Made by a program: the position numbers and the translations under genes. A DNA stretch of 64,000 nucleotides from Garcia nutans (Eukaryota; Streptophyta; Magnoliopsida; Malpighiales; Euphorbiaceae): NCBI GenBank assembly GCA_947685225.1, contig CANTUV010000033.1, forward strand, positions 53,359,001-53,423,000. The letters are read 5' to 3'. Within the stretch, counting starts at the first letter, position 1; each line of letters opens with the position of its first letter. Below are positions 10,531 to 21,455 of this stretch, piece by piece. The notes beneath the pieces are model-generated. The model ran no database searches. It worked only from the letters and a program-made list of their open reading frames with translations, and was not told the DNA's origin.

Positions 10531-12903
10531 GCCATGCAGAAAATCAGTGGATGCATCTGAGGGTGGGGATGCTGGGAGCGGTCCCACACAAAAACTAGAG
10601 GCCAATCGTATATTATTGGAGTTGATAATGACGTCGCCAACGCAAGCTTAGCTGGACTCTGTTCTTCTGCGAGACTGCCCTTACGCTTTTGTACTAAACT
10701 ACGTCGTTTTTATTGAATGTTTAGGCCTTTTTCGGTTTTTGCCTTTTTTTGCCTTCTCATTTTTAGCCCCTGCCCAACTTCTTTTTTTTTTTTTTAAATC
10801 TTTTTTATAGTTATTCTTATTTAACGTACTATTTCGCCCTTCATATTTAATTTAATTATTGAGATAATTTTTAGTTATATTTCTAAAGGAATAAATTATT
10901 TATAATCAAATTTCATGGATTAAATAATACTTTACATTTATTATATATTGAAATAAGATACATAAATCACATAAAAGCTAGTTTTTAAATCTAATTTTGC
11001 GAATTAGACCTGAGAGCAGGGATTAATTAGCTGTGATATCGCAAGTCTGACATAAAGAATTTTATATTTTCATTACAGTGTTTGCTATCAACAATTCCTG
11101 TAGAGGTTTTAAATCGCAGTATCATAGTAGAGGTTTTAATAATAATAATAATAATAATTTAAATAAATAAAGAGTTTGTTTGTAAACGACCTAGTTAACT
11201 CTTTACTTTGTGTTTAATATATGTATATTTGAATAAATTTTTGAAATAAAAATAAATATATTTATCATCATGATTTAAATACAAAGTTAATATATATATA
11301 TATAATATTTCAGATTGAAAATTAATTAAATGCCAAAAACATTTCCAAGTAAATTTTATCATTCGTTGAAAAAAATTATGAAATTTTCTTATAAATTCAC
11401 ACTGGTCTTAATTAATACGTAGACGATTTTATTTAAAAATTACCTTTTTTCTAACAGATAAAGAAGAAATTAAAATGTTATTTATCCCTTTTTTGTATTA
11501 GTATTATTTTCTCAACTATATGTTGCGTTATTTTATATATTCTCTTTCTTAAACCTATTCTTTTACAACATGCATCAATTACATAATATTACATTATGCT
11601 ATATAATAAATTAATATAAAGAAATATAATAAATAATAGTACTTAATTATATATATATATGTTATGAATTTGATTTTCCCTATAATAATACTCTGAGTTT
11701 TTAAATTCATATTTCAACAGTTTGAATTTTAAAATAGAAAAGTTTAAAAAAAAACATGTAAAAACACAAAGGAAATTATGATATTATTATCTTGTTAATG
11801 AATCTACATTGAAAATTTAGGTAACATATTTTCATGCTTTATTTGTTTATTTATTTGTAAATAAGTCAAAAATTTTTAATATTGACTATGAACATTGAAT
11901 CATAATAAAATAAATAAATAAACTTATTTTATCAAGTAAATCATTTATTTCCAGAATTAGAAAAATAGTTTGAGTATTGATATATGGCTAATTTTTTGTA
12001 ATTGAATTAACTTATAGAGTTAAAAAAATCATATTTAAACATTAATACTTCTATAAGTTTTTAAGAACATTTGACATTTCGTCTAATTGATTAATAATTA
12101 ATAATGATGTAAAATGTTTTACCTCAAAAATAATAATGTAAAATATCTAATATTTAAATTCTAATTAGCATTCTTATATATATATATTTCAATGCTTCGA
12201 TGGTGAGGCTGATAGGGCTATGTAAAGCTGGAAATTTAAGCTAATCTAACCACTGTGGAGTTGCGTTGGTTGCAAATCGCTTTATAAGTACTTAATTCAA
12301 TTAATATCTGTCGTCATCCAATACGCATCTTCATCAATCATCATTTATTAATCGAACGCCATCTTGTAAACCAATTTAAATTTCTTTATTTAAATTAAAT
12401 ATTCTTCATGACTTGAAATATTTGTTTTAAAAATTTTGCTTTCTTCCAAATAATCAAAATATTAATGGATTAATTTACTTGTTTGCAGAATAAACATAAT
12501 TAGTCGATAGTCTAATTATCATTTTGAATTGATTATTATATATATATGTGTCGGACATGATTGAACATTCTTCTAATAATTAAAAAACATCACCGAATGC
12601 AACTTACAGCCACAAAAGATATTCACCATCAAATGTTCAAGCAGTAAACTTGAATTGAATGTGAAAAGAAAAAATAATTACGGAAAGAATAGATTCAAAT
12701 ACTATTTTCAAATAAATTATAATCATGAAATATGCATATTTAATTATAAGAGTAACAATGAAGAATGAGTGGGTTATATGCAATAATTTTATGTGCAAGT
12801 CAAGCATTATATTGATTTGTATATATTTACATAAGATAAGTGATAAAAATATTATTTTTATATTGCTGCTATTTTCAAGCATCTTAGTTGCATGTGGTGG
12901 ATA

Positions 12904-12957
<54 letters not shown>
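12904..12957. repeat. (AAT)n microsatellite
   Basis: About 18 uninterrupted ATA/AAT triplets, followed to about 13000 by degenerate ATAATGATT units. Confidence 0.95.
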
Positions 12958-12959
<2 letters not shown>

Positions 12960-14495
12960 TTATAATGATTATAATAATGATTATAATGACTATAATAATG
13001 CTGGTTGTAGAAAGAATATATAATAAATACAAACAAACAGTATATAGAAATTATAGACTTGAAATCTCCTTTGTAGAATTCATTGATTTAAAATATAAAA
13101 AATTTTAACTTGAAATCTTGGTGAATGTTTATAATTTATTAAGAAAATTATATTTAAAGGAGTAACTGAATTATAACCTTTTTTGTAATAAGTAGATAAA
13201 AGGAAATTAATATTACTTATTAAAAATGTAAGATGATTTTTTTTTTATATTTACATTAAAGTTAAAATTTAAATTTTTTTCTTTGATCATAAAATTTTGA
13301 TTTTTTTGTCGATCATAAAATATATAGAAAAAAGAAGAAAAAATCACACTTTAGAAGTATTGCGGGATAGCTTATCAATAAGTAACATATTGTTGGGAAA
13401 AATGAGGCATTATTATATGATAATGCAGCCTTTTTTGCTTTGTGATAATATATATACACATATATATGTATGTATATATTATTTAAGAGGAATAATAATA
13501 CAACAATGAGCCAAAAACACCAACTCAAAACTCAACCAACAGATTAGGTCTTTTTCAATAATTGCGTTCGTTAGGTCCAAATCTTATTAATCAGGTGTTT
13601 TAGTCAACAATCCATGCCAACATTTGTCCCTTCAATAATTGCTTCCTACAGGACCAAGTCTACACCCTTTGTCCCAATTTTTATTTATTTTTATCTACAT
13701 TCAAGTAAGAACATATTATAAAATATTTTTTTTTTATAATTTACATCTAAATAAAAAAATTAAAAGTGTGAAAATATTTCATTACTTTTTACCCAATATA
13801 TAAGAAAGAATACAATTTATGATAAGGTATAAGACAAAGTTAATTAAGATAAAAATATTGTTAGGTAAAGATTTATATATTTTGATTGATTTATCATATA
13901 TAAATTTAATATTAATATAATTATATGCATAAAAGTTAAAATGGGTAATATTGAAAAGTGAATGCACATAAATATATAGATGATTTTAATACTAAAATAA
14001 TATGATTATCAAAGTTCTCTAAAGATATTACAGTGTTAATATTAATCATGATCATCTTATGATTATAACTTATAAAACATACACTATTTGCTATTCATAT
14101 AATAATATTGTTTATTTTGTTCTTCTAATATTAATTAAAAAAGTTTTAAATAGTATGCCAAATAATTTAAGCTACTTTCAGAATAATATTTTTAAACTTT
14201 TCTATGATAGATTTTGTTTAAAAATTATATTTATCTTATAAGATTATTAATTTACCGTAATATTAATTAGTAAAATATTTGATATCATATATTTTTTATT
14301 ATTTAATAATTGTTAGTATTAAAAAGATAATATACATAAATAGGGGGTTCATGAAAACAAAAAGATATAGCATAACAATATACTTAATGAAAAAATTACA
14401 TTTAATTAGGGAAAATTAAGTGAAAAAAATGTAAATATTATTATTAATTGGTAAAATTATAATTAACAACAGAGTAAATATATATGTATAAATTA

Positions 14496-14559
14496 AAATT
14501 TATGAAAAAAGTAATACAATAATATATAAAATTTATGAAAAAAGTAATACAATAATATA
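14496..14559. repeat. 33-bp tandem duplication
   Basis: The unit AAATTTATGAAAAAAGTAAT plus ACAATAATAT is repeated at 14496 and 14529 with near identity. Confidence 0.8.
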
Positions 14560-14830
14560 ACTAGTAGTGAAGTTATAATGGAATAAAATTAGTAAAATTA
14601 TTTTTTCGTCACACTTGATATTTTATGTAGATATAAATAATAATAAATAATTGATAATGCCTGTTTTTCTTTTTTTGAAACGCATAACCACACATATTAT
14701 GGGCTTGGAACTATGACCTGGCCGTTAGGGCATTGAGAATGCGGGTTTCGTGGGCATTGGGCCTAAAATAGAGAGGATTTTCCAGTGTATGCTCTAAAGT
14801 GGAAAACAAAGACTATAACAATTATTAAAA

Positions 14831-15665
14831 GGTTAAATAATTATAGAGTTACGGAAATTTTATATATTATATTAATTAATTTTTATATTTTTTAATTTTT
14901 AAAAATTTAATTATTTAATATTTTTAATAAAATAAAATTAAATTATTTTAAAAATATTAGTCAATTATTTTAATAATATAAAATTATTTTTTTTATTTTT
15001 TTATTTATATATATTTTATTATTTATTAAGTTATGTTTATTTTTTATTTTATTTATATTTTTTACATATAATTATTTAATTTTATAAATATTATTAAAAA
15101 ATAATTTTAAATAATAATAATAATATCTTTTATTATTTTACAGATAATCGATATATATTATTTTTTTTAATTTTATAAACATTACTAAAAAATAATTTTA
15201 AATAATATAAATAATATTTTTTATTATTTTATATATAATTTATATATAAAATAAAATTAAAAATAAAATAAATTTAATAAATAATAAAGATAAATATCTA
15301 TAAATGAAGAATAAATAAATTATTTTATAATATATTTATTTTTATAAGATTATATATAAATTAATAATATATTTATTTTTATAAAGATATATATATAAAT
15401 TAAAATAATTTATAAAAATATTTATAAAAATAAAATAAATTATATATAAAAAATATAAATAAAATTAAAAATAAGTATGATTTAATAAATAAAAAAAATA
15501 TATATATAAAATAAATAAATTATTTTATAATATTAAAATAAATAATTAATATTTTTAAAATAAAAATATTTAAAAAATTAAAAAATTTAATTTTTAAAAA
15601 TTAAAAAATATAAATATTAAATATTAAAAATAGAGTAATCTATCAAATTTTATAATCATTTAGCC
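14831..15665. mobile_element. 835-bp AT-rich fold-back (palindromic) element
   Basis: The left end GGTTAAATAATTATA (14831-14845) and the reverse complement of the right end, GGCTAAATGATTATA (15651-15665), match at 13 of 15 positions. The similarity continues inward for well over 100 bp on each arm (for example TATATTTTTTAATTTTTAAA on both arms), so the whole element could fold into one long hairpin. It is almost pure A+T inside and has no coding capacity. This is the form of a palindromic MITE or fold-back transposon. No certain target-site duplication was identified, so the superfamily is unknown. It ends about 94 bp before the NDUFA1 start codon. Confidence 0.75.
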
Positions 15666-15758
15666 TTGACAAAACATGCGCAGAGAGAGAATGAGAGGAA
15701 TTTGAAGGAGGAGGAGAGAAGAAGAAAGAGGAGGAAGTGGATCTATCGAAATTGAAAA

Positions 15759-16050
15759 ATGCCGTGGATATGGTTAGAAGCAGCTCTACCGCTCGGAATC
15801 ATAGCTGGAATGCTTTGTGTGATGGGTAATGCTCAATATTTCATCCACAAAGCCGCCCATGGCCGAGTATTCCCTTTCTTCTCTTCCCCATTTTTATCTA
15901 TAGATTCAATTGTTCAATTCTCTGTCAATAACTCGCAATTTGTACCATTTTTAATAGCCAAAGCACATCGGTAATGATATGTGGGACGTGGCCATGGAAA
16001 GAAGGGACAAGAAACTTATGGAGAATCTCCCCGCCCATTCTACTGATTAG
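15759..16050 (+). CDS. NDUFA1: NADH dehydrogenase (ubiquinone) 1 alpha subcomplex subunit 1, MWFE-type
   Basis: Two exons, 15759-15866 and 15958-16050, with a 91-bp GT-AG intron, encode 66 residues; plant homologues are about 65. The frame falls exactly between codons (GGCCGA, then CCAAAG). The N-terminus MPWIWLEAALPLGIIAGMLC is a hydrophobic membrane segment (about residues 4-26), followed by NAQYFIHKAAHGRPKHIGND and DVAMERRDKKLMENL. This matches plant MWFE (At3g08610). The protein is a small single-span accessory subunit of respiratory complex I, needed in other eukaryotes for membrane-arm assembly, and acts in the mitochondrial inner membrane. A GA-rich stretch (15685-15740) is probably the 5' leader. 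The fold-back element at 14831-15665 lies directly upstream, within the likely promoter. Not noted as odd: the unspliced reading would give a false 71-residue frame. Confidence 0.95.
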
Positions 16051-16670
16051 GGTTTTGCTCCCTGGTATTTATTATTCTTTTTCTTACGATTGTTGCCTTT
16101 TATTGTCTTCTAGGGTTTCATCTTTTTATTTGCTACTGTTTGTTTGACTTTTATCTCAATTCCAAGTTCATCTTTTATACAGTATGAAGATTGTAAACTA
16201 GCAATAAGGATTAATGGTGTTAGTAAGACGTAATATCTGTTTCAGTTTTGGGTGGCTGGCTACATGTGAGTTGATGGTGCAGAGGTTGAGATTGATTGAT
16301 TGATCATGTACATTTCATTCTCGGCCATCGCGATATTGCATTTTGCAACTGCTCAGTTCATTCATAAAGTTACGTAGAGGAAGTACACATTTACTGACTG
16401 TTATATTTATGTAGAATTTGAGCATGTGTGACTGATACATTGTGGGGAATCAGGGGAGATAGAATGGCATCGCAAGGGATTGATGCGAGTCAGCTGTTGG
16501 CATGAAATTTAACCTTCTTGGATTGAATGTCAGTCTTCCGGCATTGAGATGGAGTTGTGTGGTCTGGACTTAACTGGAACGCTTGTGTTCTCACTAAATA
16601 TAACATAGAACAGCTTGGGGAAAATTTAAATGATATACTCTTGAATAACTCTGTTTGTGGACCGAGCCAA

Positions 16671-16734
16671 ATATTTCTCTGTTCTATAACTTAATAGGAT
16701 AGATATTTCTCTGTTCTATAACTTAATAGGATAG
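16671..16734. repeat. 32-bp perfect tandem duplication
   Basis: Two identical copies, 16671-16702 and 16703-16734, of the unit ATATTTCTCTGTTCTATAAC plus TTAATAGGATAG. Confidence 0.95.
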
Positions 16735-16913
16735 ATATTGCTAGAATACTGAATTGTATCGTTTAATAAGTAGATGAATCAAGTCACTCACAAAGATATT
16801 GCTGGCACACTAACCTGTGTGTTAAAAAATTAGGTGACTCAAGGTACTCACGGAGATATTGCTAGCACACTAAACCGTGTCATTTAATAAGTAGAAGCGT
16901 CAAGTACTCTACC
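16735..16913. repeat. Three diverged ~60-bp tandem repeats
   Basis: Units start ATATTGCTAG or ATATTGCTGG near 16735, 16796 and 16856, each followed by an ACTGAATTG/ACTAACCTG/ACTAAACCG variant, an AATAAGTAG-like stretch and TCAAG...ACTC. They directly follow the 32-bp duplication and share its ATATT start. Confidence 0.75.
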
Positions 16914-19384
16914 AATTTGGCTACGCCTAGCTTGTACTCTATTTTTCTCCAGTTTCCCTCTTGTTTCCAGGCAAAACTTTCCCAACAAAACAATAGAGTT
17001 AGCCTAACATCTTAGGCCTATGCATGTTTTTCCCTGATAATTTGTCTTAATCACATCACTACTTAACTTTGTTAATCATGATCATTCGTGTACCTAAAGT
17101 TTTGGTTGTGAAACTTAATGATATTTTGGGATCTCATGCAGGAAGCTTTCTCAGCATCTCCTGAAGAAGGAATAAAGTGCTCATCTGATACTGCAGTCAT
17201 GCTGACAGGGTTTGACGAGCAAAATTACCATGGTCTTCATTACATTCTGTTTTATATGAGAATTTGCATTGAACTTTTCAAACACAAATTACAGACTTCT
17301 TTTACCTTGAATTAACTATTGTTATGAAGTTGGTTTGCGTTTTATTGATTTGGCTGCCCTTGAAAGTTAGCGCTTGTATTTATTTGTTGGCTGGAAATTA
17401 AAGGGTCGACTGAAATAGATTGCATTCCTGAGGGTGCCTAAAATGGTTGTAAGTTGTAATCATGAGATGAGCTTGAAATGGTTGAGCAGTCAATTTGGTA
17501 GGTTCGCTGGATATCTGGAGTTGCATATTTTCGAGGTGCCAGTAGATAAATGAATGCTAGAGACAAAACAGACTAGGGAGTTGAAAATCATTCTTATCAT
17601 TTTTCAGATATTCGTTCAACATAACCACCAGGGAGAGATTATGATGTTGGGGTTAAATTTGGGTTTTTTACCGCCTGTTCCAGCTTTTTGTTTCTTATAT
17701 AGATGGAGATTTCACAATAATAGAATTCCAAGTAAAAGTTAAACTACCTCTTTGGCAATAACCTTAATTGCCTTTGATTTTATGCTATCATTAGTCTTAG
17801 TTAGAGCCACAGCTGCCCAGTTGCTTTAGTTGCTATCTTCCTGCCTGGCGACACTGGGTAATGCTATTACAGCTAGTTTGCATTTGCAATTTGCAAATTG
17901 ATAATACGAGGTTACTTTTGTTTTACAGTAAATAACTACTAGGAAATATGACTGCAGCTGAGTATTTTTTTTTTCTTTTCTTTCTTTTCTTTATACCTTT
18001 TTTTTTGGTTTGCCAGATGTATCACATACGTTATATATTGAACCATGGGGCTGAAATATAATAAACTGAAATTCTTCAAGTAAGAACTAAAACGAATATG
18101 TATCGAGTGTTAGGCTTCTAGCTCCGCCTGGATTGAGAAGATCACAATTTTACATGCTTGTGAGTTTTGTTCTTGCTTCCTTTTCCTTTTTTGACTGTGA
18201 CGTCAAGAAAAGGAAAAATCTTGTCAATATTTTTTCTAAATGAATTTTAGAGATGATGCCGACATGAGATTAAGTATTTGATATTTAACAACTAAAGTCA
18301 ACCCATTTTATGCTACTGTTGTTCCCGCAAAGATTAATAATAGTGGCATTGGCTGAAGAAAGTGAAAGAAGTGGAAGATATTTTTTAAAAAAAAAAAAGG
18401 TCATTTAGTGGTATGGCTGAAGTCATTTAAATAACTCTTCCTGCGTGAATTGCACGCTCAATGTGAACTTTTGCTGACGTGAATACTTCATATATATGAT
18501 GACAGTAAGCTGGGACTTCCAAATGTGGACAAAAGTAAATGGCTAAGTAAAAAAAACCATTGCAACCAATTCAAATCAAACAGCTAGTTTTTCCTTTTTG
18601 TACTGATAAAAGTGTCTTCAAAGTTCAAACTTCTAATATTAAGTTGGGAGAAACTGAAGTGAGAAAGACAGCTGTAGTCACTAAATTTTCAATGGCTCCA
18701 TCAACTAACCTTTTGGGTAGTGCTGGCTGCTAGACACTGATTCCCTGACATTTTCTCTCTTGCAATCTCTAATTTATAAATCGTTTCTCTCATTCGTGTG
18801 TTATTGGTGGCCATTATTATTTTATTAATCATCTTCTTGTTTGTTAATTACTCAATCAATAATAATAATCTATCATCTACAACAGAATCAATTAAATATC
18901 TTTCAGTACAAAAACCATTTTATATTAAACAAATTTTTCATTTTGGTCACACTTGCTTTTGGCATCTTAGGTCACATCAACTAATAAACTACTAGCAGTC
19001 CTTTATATATATATATATATAGTTTCTTTTTTATTTTGCTTCTGTTTTAATGTTCTAAGTTGGTGGACAAAGACAAACAGAGTACTTGATAAACTAAAAC
19101 AAAGATGATTATAAAACAAAGGACGGCCCCGTCTCTTAACAGCAGTTTCGTTTCCTTTGCCATTTGCTGTCTGTCTAAAAGAAAGACTTAAATTAAAGCT
19201 GAAATTGAAAACATGAAAGTCATAGAGAAGAAAGAAAAGGACTGACTTTACTTACACTTTAGTCTGTACCCCTCTTTAAGGTTTGGACTTTGGATGATAG
19301 ATGCTTTATCTGAGCATTGGCCTGGTTTTGACTAAGAAGGTCTAATTATGAATCCAATCCTATAATACAAAAACAGTCAAAAAG

Positions 19385-19443
19385 GGTAGCCCGGTGCACG
19401 AATGCTCCCGCAATGAACGGGATTCGAGGAAGAATCGGACTCA
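19385..19443 (-). mobile_element. 5'-truncated SINE remnant with imperfect 17-bp target-site duplications
   Basis: The plus strand reads GGTAGCCCGGTGCACGAATG followed by CTCCCGCAATGAACGGGATT, which resembles the complement of the 3' region of a widespread tRNA-derived plant SINE family (GTGCACCGGGCTACC end). It is flanked by CAAAAACAGTCAAAAAG (19368-19384) and CAAAAACAGTAAAAAAG (19444-19460), 16 of 17 matching, as expected of a target-site duplication. Only 59 bp of the element are present. Family identification is from memory of the motif. Confidence 0.6.
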
Positions 19444-20498
19444 CAAAAACAGTAAAAAAGAAAAAAAATCTTTTTACCGACATATAATAAGTCATAAATT
19501 GTATATTTTTTTAACAAAAATGAAGATACAAAATCTAGCCTGTCCCTTTCATAGATGGGTATCCTATCCACCACAAGACAGTAACTATAAAGGTTCAAGC
19601 CTTCAACCACATTTTTTATCTGATTTCCCTCGATGCCCTTGACAGCTTGGTCTCTCTAACCAATTTTGTGTTTGGCAACAATTCCAGCTGTAATGATCTG
19701 TATTTTAGTGCATCAATGCCCATTGTTTATGCCCCTTTCCTTCTATTTTTATCTCTACATGCTTTTTTGGTTACACACATGATCATTTCATTACAGATAC
19801 TCAAGAAAATGACACCAAAAGTAGATGAAAAAGAAAACCAACTAGTCTTTTTGTGTTCATAGTTAAACTCAAGTTCTTGAAAAGAAAATCATTTTACCTG
19901 AAAAAAATCATCAAAAGAAAGTATAGTCACTAATCAAAGATAATCTGAGATAAGATCAAGAATCTGCTATGGGGATACAAACAAACAGCTTGAAATTAAG
20001 TTTCACACAACTGGCTGAAGCCTATCATTAGCTCAAAAAAATAGAGTGAACAGGAATGGTTGAAGCTATAGCCCACTTGAGCTATAGCTTAAACTCGGTC
20101 AATACTCAATTCACACACCTAAATTTGAGATAACCAAGTAATTTAAATCTTTCGCTTTGAAAGAACTGCATAAAAGCAACCAGAAGTGAAGGTACCACAA
20201 GAAGTTTTATTCCTTGTCAATGGGAAAACTAAATCCATCACATATAGAATCACTTTTGGCTAAATGCACACCACAATGAATCATAAACCTATCAACTTTA
20301 TGTGAGTGATAACAGATTTACACAAAAATCCTATATTACCCACACTACAACCAAGAACCTACCAGGACCAAACAGCAGGAGGAGGAGACACCACCAAAAA
20401 TAGGTGCAATTAGAAGAATTTCTGAATACAGGAATTGAACTTGAATGAGAATTGTTGTGGAAGGTAGAAGAAGAAGAAGCTTGTACAAATGGTGGGAG

Positions 20499-21455
20499 TT
20501 AGGGCACATATTCATTCTCAAGGGTCGGTTGCGTTCGAGTCACAGTTGCTGCAGGTGCTTTTGTTTCCCCAACTGATGTCATTTGCAGGGCTTCTCCCAC
20601 CTCTGCAGCCCTCTCCATCTGTTGCATTTTCTTCCTTTCCTTCAACTTCTGTACCCACAGCACTAAAAATGACAATAACACCGATAGGACTAGTCCACCC
20701 AGCACTGAACCCACAATTATCCACACCTTAGAATTGCTCTTCTTTTTATGTTCTCCAGGTCCTGGAGCACTTGGAACTTCACCAGGTGGTGTAAGGGAAA
20801 CTGGGGCTGGAGAAGGGGCAGTAGACTCTACAACAATAGAAAAATGCCCCTGGTCTATTGTTGAGCATTCATTGCCAGATGCTACATTGCTAAAATTTGG
20901 GGATCCTTGTAAATCAAATTGCACACACTTAACAACAGAACCATTTGAAGTTGATTTCACATCAGGGAATTTGATGGTTATGGGTTTGCCGTTGGCCCTA
21001 ATGTCCAATTCTGTTAAATTTGTTGCAGACAAGTTTGAGGCGCTGTAAGCAAGAAGACCCAGAACCGGAGCAAGATAATCATAACCAGCCAGTGGATAAT
21101 ACCTTTGAGACCAATTCCCCAAATTTTGATAGACCAAAACAAGCCTCTCCACATAAGGCTTCTCAATAACTCCAGAGGGAATCATAAAATTTTTGTACAT
21201 ATTAACACCTCTCCTCCTCAAGCTACCACTCCTCAGCCTCATTGCTGCAATCTCAATCCCTCTCAAATCTGAGGGAACAGACCCATTATAGACAACACCA
21301 GTCCTGGTCCTGCGAAGATCAAATGCCCTATAAGCATAGTCCTGAAGAAGACTATCAAGGTCGTGGGCAGAGCTAGGCAGTTGAGCCCTAATACCAGGCA
21401 ATTGGAGGAACCATATGAGAACAAGCATCACCACGAGACTTCGAAGAAGCCCCAT
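20499..21455 (-). CDS. DUF1191 type I membrane protein (At3g08600-like)
   Basis: A single coding exon of 318 residues. Residues 1-24 are a signal peptide (basic MGLLRS, then a hydrophobic stretch ending near GIRAQ). The lumenal or extracellular part (about 25-210) has the DUF1191 features: LDSLLQDYAYRAF, an RTGVVYNGSVPSDLRGI block, NLGNWSQRYYP and LAPVLGLLAYSA, with N-glycosylation sequons such as NGS, NWS, NLS, NLT and NFS. A Pro-rich linker (211-240) leads to one transmembrane helix at about 244-268 and a short basic then Thr/Glu-rich cytoplasmic tail. The biochemical function is not known. The upstream region (21456-22520) probably has a spliced 5' leader: a donor-like site CAG/GTACTA lies near 22064. 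It converges with NDUFA1; their order matches At3g08600-08610 as I recall it. Confidence 0.93.
   Translation of the reverse strand: MGLLRSLVVMLVLIWFLQLPGIRAQLPSSAHDLDSLLQDYAYRAFDLRRTRTGVVYNGSVPSDLRGIEIAAMRLRSGSLRRRGVNMYKNFMIPSGVIEKPYVERLVLVYQNLGNWSQRYYPLAGYDYLAPVLGLLAYSASNLSATNLTELDIRANGKPITIKFPDVKSTSNGSVVKCVQFDLQGSPNFSNVASGNECSTIDQGHFSIVVESTAPSPAPVSLTPPGEVPSAPGPGEHKKKSNSKVWIIVGSVLGGLVLSVLLSFLVLWVQKLKERKKMQQMERAAEVGEALQMTSVGETKAPAATVTRTQPTLENEYVP

Larger units (their letters stand above)
9797..14830. other. Spacer upstream of the KH gene: leader, promoter area and AT-rich DNA
   Basis: Roughly 9797-9960 probably includes the 5' leader of the minus-strand KH gene; 10440-10720 is a GC-richer patch with a G-box; from about 10750 to 14830 the sequence is very AT-rich with simple repeats. 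I saw no convincing gene. Long frames here are products of low-complexity sequence. Confidence 0.6.
16051..20498. other. Spacer between NDUFA1 and DUF1191 genes
   Basis: The two genes converge across this 4.4-kb interval, which must hold both 3' UTRs. It contains two sets of tandem repeats (16671-16913), a SINE remnant (19385-19443) and a (TA)n run near 19004-19020. A stretch at 17139-17210 flanked by AG and a possible donor could be a spliced 3'-UTR exon, but nothing recognisable is encoded. Confidence 0.55.

Noticed and set aside
10263..10640. 125-codon minus-strand frame upstream of the KH gene
   Set aside because: No similarity to any family I know; the part after about 60 residues reads through AT-rich sequence. 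The GC-richer patch is better read as promoter DNA with a G-box.
12637..13032. 131-codon frame with a long isoleucine run
   Set aside because: The run is the (AAT)n microsatellite read in one frame; not a protein.
16671..16913. Clustered repeats resembling a CRISPR array
   Set aside because: The units are directly adjacent without unique spacers, and the DNA is plant nuclear; these are simple tandem duplications.
17139..17210. Possible additional NDUFA1 exon
   Set aside because: The NDUFA1 reading frame is complete at 16050 with family-typical length; at most this is a 3'-UTR exon, which cannot be shown from sequence.
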